From positions 1 through 11,422 of the forward strand of contig JACQUM010000154.1 in NCBI GenBank assembly GCA_016210295.1: a stretch of 11,422 bases of DNA, read 5' to 3'. The DNA is from Chloroflexota bacterium. Its GTDB lineage: Bacteria; Chloroflexota; Dehalococcoidia; UBA6926; JACQUM01. Below are positions 7,286 through 11,422 of this stretch, in pieces; position 1 is the first letter of the stretch, and the number at the start of each line of letters is the position of its first letter. Both the position numbers and the translations under genes were made by a program. A model generated the notes under the pieces. That model was given only the letters and a program-made list of their open reading frames with translations, ran no database searches and had not been told where the DNA came from.

Positions 7286-7314
7286 TGGACAGGGTGAGAG
7301 GCAGCAGGTATACT
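7286..7314 (+). promoter_or_regulatory. Sigma70-type promoter of the thiBPQ operon
   Basis: TGGACA at 7286-7291 (one mismatch to the -35 consensus) and TATACT at 7309-7314 (one mismatch to the -10 consensus, TATAAT) are separated by exactly 17 nt. Transcription would begin near 7321, about 14 nt before the TPP aptamer, exactly where a riboswitch-controlled transcript should start. Confidence 0.8.
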
Positions 7315-7334
7315 AGAAGCACAAGAACCATACG

Positions 7335-7428
7335 GTCTTGCGGGAGCTGGGAAAGCCCGGCTGAGAGGCCCTGACGCTTCGGGGCGACCGCTCGAACCTG
7401 CCCGGGTAATGCCGAGTAGGGACAAGGC
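7335..7428 (+). promoter_or_regulatory. TPP riboswitch (THI element)
   Basis: An RNA aptamer that binds thiamine pyrophosphate. The closing P1 stem is GTCTTG (7335-7340) with CAAGGC (7423-7428), including one G-U pair. A GCTGGG/CCCGGC stem (7346-7351 with 7356-7361) leads directly into the conserved CTGAGA (7361-7366). The 3' half holds CGAACCTG (7393-7400), the GGGTAATGCC block (7404-7413; consensus GG-TAATGCC) and GTAGGGA (7416-7422). All core conserved elements are present in order, so the aptamer should be functional. It lies between a near-consensus promoter and an intrinsic terminator, upstream of a thiamine transporter operon, which implies an OFF switch: TPP binding favours termination. 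Confidence 0.95.
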
Positions 7429-7443
7429 TGAGGACACGAAGCC

Positions 7444-7481
7444 AAGAGCGCCGCCGGTCACCCGAGCGGCGCTCTTCTTTT
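7444..7481 (+). terminator. Intrinsic terminator of the TPP riboswitch
   Basis: A perfect 11 bp stem, AAGAGCGCCGC (7444-7454) with GCGGCGCTCTT (7466-7476), has an 11 nt loop and is followed by CTTTT (7477-7481). It lies 15 nt after the aptamer and 48 nt before thiB, the normal expression-platform position. A candidate antiterminator is pairing of aptamer bases 7383-7393 with the terminator's 5' arm at 7446-7455 (GAGCG/CGCTC plus CGCC/GGCG around a small internal loop); this part is inference. Confidence 0.88.
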
Positions 7482-7529
7482 GCGCCGCCGGGCACCTCCA
7501 CTCCCGCGAGGCCGAGAGGGAAAGAGGAT

Positions 7530-8585
7530 ATGCCTCGTCCGCTTACCGCCCTGACCGCCCTACTCCTCGCGGCCGTGCTCCTTGCCGCCTGTGCCGCGCC
7601 CACGCCTCCCCCGGCCGTGGAGCTGGTCCTCATGACCCACGACAGCTTCGACATCAGCAAGGAGGTCATCGCCCAGTTCGAGAAGGCCAACAACGCGAAA
7701 GTGACCATCCTGAAGGCCGGCGATGCCGGCGAGGCCCTGACCCTGGCTATCCTCAGCAAGGACAATCCTCCCGCCGACCTCTTCTTCGGCGTGGACAACA
7801 CCTTCCTGGGCAGGGCCCTGGCCGAGCAGGTCTTTACCCCCTATCGCTCCCCGCTGCTGGAGAAGGTGCCCGAGAAGTTCCGGCTCGACCCCACCAACCA
7901 CGTCATGCCCGTGGACTACGGCTACGTGACCGTGAACTACGATAGGAAGTGGCTCTCAGATCGCGGCCTGGCACCGCCAGCCACCCTGGAAGACCTCACC
8001 AAGTCCGAGTGGAAAGGCAGGCTGGCGGTGCAGAACCCCGCCACTTCTTCGCCAGGCCTCGTCTTCCTGCTGGCGACCATCGTCCAGTTCGGCGAGACGG
8101 GCGACTATACCTATCTGGACTTCTGGCGAGACCTCAAGGCGGACGGCGTCCTGGTGAAGGACGGGTGGAGCACAACCTACTATACCGACTTCACCCTGTA
8201 CGGCGGGGACAGGCCCCTCGTGGTGAGCTACACGACGAGTCCTCCAGCGGAGGTCTTCTTTTCCGAGGGGAAGTACACGGAGCCGCCCACGGGCAATATC
8301 CTGGGCAAGCAGGCCTCCTTCCTCCAGATCGAGGGGGTGGGCATCCTCAAGGGGACCAAGAGGGAAGCGCTGGCGAAGAAGCTCGTGGACTTCATGATGG
8401 ACACCACCTTCCAGAAAGACATCCCGAGCCACATGTTCGTCTTCCCGACAAACCAGGACGCCCCCCTGCCCGACTTCTTCCGCTTCGCCGAGTCGCCTGA
8501 GAGCCCGGCGACCATCCACCCCGTAACCATCGCGGAGAACAGAGAGCGCTGGATCGACGCCTGGACCAACGCGATGCTCAAGTAA
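7530..8585 (+). CDS. thiB: Thiamine ABC transporter, substrate-binding lipoprotein
   Basis: A solute-binding protein that captures thiamine (probably also its phosphates) outside the membrane and delivers it to ThiP. It has 351 residues. An N-terminal signal with hydrophobic stretch 5-20 ends in the lipobox LAAC (18-21), so Cys21 is probably lipidated and the protein membrane-anchored. After a Pro-rich linker come ThiB hallmarks: LVLMTHDSFDISK (32-44), ADLFFGVDNTFLGRAL (82-97), VDYGYVTVNYD (128-138), NPATSSPGLVFLLAT (169-183), GDRPLVVSYTTSP (226-238) and EGVGILKGTK (268-277). The TPP riboswitch upstream independently supports the thiamine role. The ATG at 7530 is preceded by a purine-rich GAGAGGGAAAGAGG tract; no other start would give a proper signal peptide. 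First gene of the thiBPQ operon. Confidence 0.96.
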   Translation: MPRPLTALTALLLAAVLLAACAAPTPPPAVELVLMTHDSFDISKEVIAQFEKANNAKVTILKAGDAGEALTLAILSKDNPPADLFFGVDNTFLGRALAEQVFTPYRSPLLEKVPEKFRLDPTNHVMPVDYGYVTVNYDRKWLSDRGLAPPATLEDLTKSEWKGRLAVQNPATSSPGLVFLLATIVQFGETGDYTYLDFWRDLKADGVLVKDGWSTTYYTDFTLYGGDRPLVVSYTTSPPAEVFFSEGKYTEPPTGNILGKQASFLQIEGVGILKGTKREALAKKLVDFMMDTTFQKDIPSHMFVFPTNQDAPLPDFFRFAESPESPATIHPVTIAENRERWIDAWTNAMLK

Positions 8586-8613
8586 GGAGGCAGAGACGAG
8601 CGGCGCCGCGCGA

Positions 8614-10263
8614 GTGACCCTCTGGGCACCCCTGGGCTTCCTCGCCCTTTTCTTTCTTTACCCTCTGGCCGCGATCCTGGGCGAGAGCTTCCAGCGGGCC
8701 GGGGGCACTCCCTTCGCGCCTTTCTTCGATCTCCTGGCAGACCCCTACTATCTCGACCGGATTGGGTTCACCTTCTGGCAGGCGACGCTCTCCACAATCC
8801 TGACCCTGGCGGTAGGGCTCCCCTCGGCCTACGCCTTCGCCCGGCACAACTTCCTCGCCAAGACCCTACTGCGCTCCCTCATCACCGTTCCCTTCGTCAT
8901 GCCGCCTATCGTCATGGCCTTGGGGTTCGTCGCCCTCCTGGGGCCCCAGGGGGCGCTCAATGCCCTCCTCGTGGGGCTCTTCTCCCTGGAGGAGCCCCCC
9001 TTCCACATGATGAACACCCTGGCCATCATCCTCCTCGCCCACGTCGTCTATGAGTACGCCATCGTGGTGCGGCTGGTCTCCACCTTTTGGAGCAACCTGG
9101 ACCCCCGGCTGGAGGCCTCGGCTCGGGTGCTGGGAGCGGGGCCGTGGACGGCCTTCTACCGGGTGACACTCCCCTTACTCATGCCGGCCATCGGCGCCGC
9201 GGCGGCCCTGGTCTTTCTCTTCACCTTCACCAGCTTCGGCGTGGTGCTCATCCTCGGCGGCAGCTCTTACGCCACCATAGACGTCTCCATCTATACCCTG
9301 GCGATGAAACTCTTCCGCCTCCCCCTGGCCGCCGCCCTGGCCATCGTCCAGATAGCCCTTACCTTCCTGGTCATGCTCGTTTACGCCCGCCTCCAAGAGG
9401 CCACGGCGACCCGCATAGAGCTGGCACCGCAGGCCGCTACACCCCCCGGCCTTCCCCGGAGGCGCGGCTACCTCCTTCTCGGAGGCGTCAGCCTCGCCGT
9501 CTTCATCGTCGTCTCGCCCCTCCTGGCCCTGGTCGTCCGCTCCCTCTTCCCCGCCACGGGGGAGGCAGGCCTGAGCCTGGCAGGGTTCTCTGCCATCTCC
9601 TCCAACGAGCGCAATGCCTTCTTCTTCGTCTCACCCCTGATGGCGATACGGAACTCTCTCACGTTCGCCCTCCTGACCACGCTCATCTCCCTTCCTCTCG
9701 GCACAGCGGCCGCCTATATCCTGGCCCGCAGCAGAGGGTGGTGGCGCTCGCCCGTTGACGCCCTGCTCATGCTTCCTCTCGGAACATCCTCGGTGACCCT
9801 GGGACTGGGATTCCTTCTGGGGTTCGACCAGCCGCCCTTCGACCTGCGGGCCACGTGGGTCATCATTGTCCTGGCCCACTCCCTCGTGGCCTACCCCTTC
9901 GTCCTGCGGAGCGTCCTCTCCACCCTGCGGGCCATGGACCCCTCCCTCCGAGAAGCCGCCCGTACCCTCGGGGCGACGCCCCTCGCCGTGTTCCGCCTCG
10001 TGGAGCTGCCCCTCATCTGGCGCGGACTGCTGGTGGGGGCAACCTTCGCCTTCGCCGTCTCCATCGGCGAGTTCGGCGCCAGCCTCATCCTCGTCCGACC
10101 GGAGTACACCACCATGCCGTTGGCCATCTTCCGATACCTAGGACAGCCCGGAGGCCAAAACCTGACGGAGGCTCTGGCCATGACCACCCTTCTCATGGTC
10201 GTGACCGCCGCGGGCTTCCTTATCATCGAGAGGCTTCGCCCTCGAGGAACGGCGGAGTTCTGA
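8614..10263 (+). CDS. thiP: Thiamine ABC transporter, permease (fused two-domain)
   Basis: The membrane channel of the thiamine importer. Its 549 residues carry two homologous binding-protein-dependent permease halves, about 12 helices in total, as in ThiP and FbpB-type permeases. Each half has an EAA loop that docks onto the ATPase: EASARVLGAGPWTAFYRVTL (167-186) and EAARTLGATPLAVFRLVELP (447-466). A soluble loop around 260-285 joins the halves. The given start is GTG at 8614, 28 nt after the thiB stop. However, AGGAGG (8585-8590) lies 23 nt upstream of it, too far, and only 5 nt before an in-frame ACG at 8596; starting there would add six residues. No ATG, GTG or TTG lies between. The gene overlaps thiQ by one base (TGATG), indicating coupled translation. 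Confidence 0.95.
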   Translation: MTLWAPLGFLALFFLYPLAAILGESFQRAGGTPFAPFFDLLADPYYLDRIGFTFWQATLSTILTLAVGLPSAYAFARHNFLAKTLLRSLITVPFVMPPIVMALGFVALLGPQGALNALLVGLFSLEEPPFHMMNTLAIILLAHVVYEYAIVVRLVSTFWSNLDPRLEASARVLGAGPWTAFYRVTLPLLMPAIGAAAALVFLFTFTSFGVVLILGGSSYATIDVSIYTLAMKLFRLPLAAALAIVQIALTFLVMLVYARLQEATATRIELAPQAATPPGLPRRRGYLLLGGVSLAVFIVVSPLLALVVRSLFPATGEAGLSLAGFSAISSNERNAFFFVSPLMAIRNSLTFALLTTLISLPLGTAAAYILARSRGWWRSPVDALLMLPLGTSSVTLGLGFLLGFDQPPFDLRATWVIIVLAHSLVAYPFVLRSVLSTLRAMDPSLREAARTLGATPLAVFRLVELPLIWRGLLVGATFAFAVSIGEFGASLILVRPEYTTMPLAIFRYLGQPGGQNLTEALAMTTLLMVVTAAGFLIIERLRPRGTAEF

Positions 10264-11339
10264 TGGCCCTCTTGGAGATCGTGGGGGCCACCAAGCGCTA
10301 CGGCTCCACCCTTGCCCTGGACGACCTCTCCCTCTCGGTGGAGCGGGGAGAACTGCTGGTGCTGCTCGGGCCCAGCGGCTGCGGGAAGAGCACGTTGCTC
10401 CGTCTCATCGCCGGACTGGAGAAGGCAGACGCGGGCACCGTCACCTTCCAGGGAGAGCCGCTGGCGGGCGTGCCGCCGGAGCGCAGGGCCTTCGGGCTCA
10501 TGTTCCAAGACCTGGCGCTCTTCCCCCACCTCAGCGTCCACGAGAACATCGCCTTCGGCCTGCGGAGGCGTCGCCTGCCCGGTGCGGCCATCAACCGGCG
10601 GGTCGGAGAGCTGCTGGGGCTGGTGAACATGCCCGGGTACGGCGCCCGCCAGGTCCACCAGCTCTCCGGGGGAGAGCGCCAGCGGGTGGCCCTGGCCCGC
10701 TCCCTGGCACCCAGCCCCCGGCTCCTCATGCTGGACGAGCCGATGGGGGCCCTCGACTGGACGCTGCGGGAAGAGCTCTACACCGAGGTGCGACGCATCC
10801 TGAAGACCGTAGAGGTCGCCTCCCTCTACGTCACCCATGACCACAACGAGGCCTTTGCCGTGGCGGATAGGATCGCCGTCATGCAGGCGGGCCGCATCGT
10901 CCAGAGCGGCAGCGCGGAAGAGGTGCTGAGGGCGCCCGCGTCCGAGTTTATCGCTCGCTTCCTCGGCTACCGCAACATCTTCCGAGGGCACGCGAACGCT
11001 CAGAGAGACGCCTGGGAGACGGAGATCGGCTCCCTACCCTACCCCGCCATCCACGCGCCGGAGGCGGCGCTCCTGGTCCCAGAGCAGGCGGTCTCCCTGG
11101 AGCCACGAGGGGAAGGCCCGACGCTCCGGGTGGAGGGAAAGCTCAGGGAAAAGGTCCTGCGGAGCTGGTACTACCGCCTGCAGGTCGCCGTGGGAAGGGG
11201 GGACCTCTTCTTCCTCGCGCCTCGCCAGACGGCGGACTCCCTGGAAGTAGGGACCCATCTCACGCTCTACATCGACGTGACGGCAGTCCAGACCCTGCCT
11301 GCTGACGATGGGCAACAGCGCAAGAATCGGCAAGCATAG
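10263..11339 (+). CDS. thiQ: Thiamine ABC transporter, ATP-binding protein with TOBE-like domain
   Basis: The ATPase that powers thiamine import through ThiP at the cytoplasmic face. It has 358 residues, starting at the ATG overlapping the thiP stop. ABC motifs are complete: Walker A GPSGCGKST (36-44), Q-loop Gln82 in FQD, signature LSGGERQ (134-140), Walker B LLMLDEP (154-160), D-loop GALD (162-165) and the switch His192 in THD. Enteric ThiQ is only about 230 residues; here about 110 more (roughly 240-345) form a TOBE-like beta domain, as in PotA/FbpC-type ATPases. Family assignment alone would allow iron or polyamine import, but the TPP riboswitch and ThiB make thiamine the best call. The TAG stop coincides with the left end of a repeat element. 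Confidence 0.93.
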   Translation: MALLEIVGATKRYGSTLALDDLSLSVERGELLVLLGPSGCGKSTLLRLIAGLEKADAGTVTFQGEPLAGVPPERRAFGLMFQDLALFPHLSVHENIAFGLRRRRLPGAAINRRVGELLGLVNMPGYGARQVHQLSGGERQRVALARSLAPSPRLLMLDEPMGALDWTLREELYTEVRRILKTVEVASLYVTHDHNEAFAVADRIAVMQAGRIVQSGSAEEVLRAPASEFIARFLGYRNIFRGHANAQRDAWETEIGSLPYPAIHAPEAALLVPEQAVSLEPRGEGPTLRVEGKLREKVLRSWYYRLQVAVGRGDLFFLAPRQTADSLEVGTHLTLYIDVTAVQTLPADDGQQRKNRQA

Positions 11340-11422
11340 CAGGGTGATGAAAATCTCCTTCGTCCATCCCCCTGTCCCCTTCCAAGCCAGGATGGGCGGG
11401 AAATTGTATCTGGGGGACACCC
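11337..11422. repeat. MITE-like element 3 (truncated by window end)
   Basis: Starts with TA (11337-11338), then GCAGGGTGATGAAAA, the same end as the left of element 2 and the inverted right of element 1. The visible 86 bp align with the reverse complement of 5584-5669 with only scattered mismatches, sharing a long block that contains CCCCTTCCAAGCCAGG and GGCGGGAAATTGTATC. The far end is outside the window. Its first three bases are the thiQ stop codon. Confidence 0.8.

Noticed and set aside
7409..7945. Plus-strand open frame starting in the riboswitch
   Set aside because: It runs through the aptamer end and terminator and then out of frame over thiB; an Arg/Pro-rich shadow translation.
9891..10991. 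Long minus-strand frame across thiP and thiQ
   Set aside because: It crosses the boundary of two certain genes in antisense and shows no motifs.

Overview
The window is a high-GC stretch of bacterial chromosome with tightly packed genes on both strands. No rRNA, tRNA, phage gene or CRISPR array is visible. The gene types (paired CaiB/BaiF CoA-transferases, MCT-like MFS carriers, a PHP hydrolase) and the small interspersed repeats would suit an uncultivated, metabolically versatile bacterium. A Chloroflexota (Dehalococcoidia or SAR202-like) member is my best guess. That placement is inference; nothing in the window proves it.

Layout from left to right. Positions 1-1453 (minus strand) hold two tandem paralogous MFS transporters 5 nt apart; the second runs off the left edge and is visible only as its first 36 codons. 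A 96-108 bp divergent spacer leads to a complete bacterial-type prolyl-tRNA synthetase gene (proS, plus strand). It converges on a PHP-domain phosphoesterase-like gene (minus strand), and the two stop codons share one CTAG. The PHP gene has a good promoter and is divergent from two consecutive CaiB/BaiF family III CoA-transferase genes (plus strand). The first lacks the usual catalytic aspartate and the second keeps it, so a heteromeric enzyme is plausible. A 170 bp MITE-like element separates them.

Positions 7009-7529 are non-coding but dense: a second MITE-like element, a near-consensus sigma70-type promoter, a TPP riboswitch aptamer and a strong intrinsic terminator. Together they should shut off the following operon when thiamine pyrophosphate is plentiful. 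The operon is a complete thiamine ABC importer: thiB (lipoprotein binding protein), thiP (fused two-domain permease) and thiQ (ATPase with a TOBE-like extension). It ends exactly at a third copy of the same repeat family, which runs off the right edge.

I did not find an unmistakably new biological system. The best leads are: the TA-bounded repeat family, two of whose copies begin inside the stop codons of protein genes; the CoA-transferase pair with one subunit missing its nucleophile; the thiP start, where the Shine-Dalgarno sequence points at an ACG codon; and the MFS start, where paralogy and the Shine-Dalgarno sequence both favour TTG.
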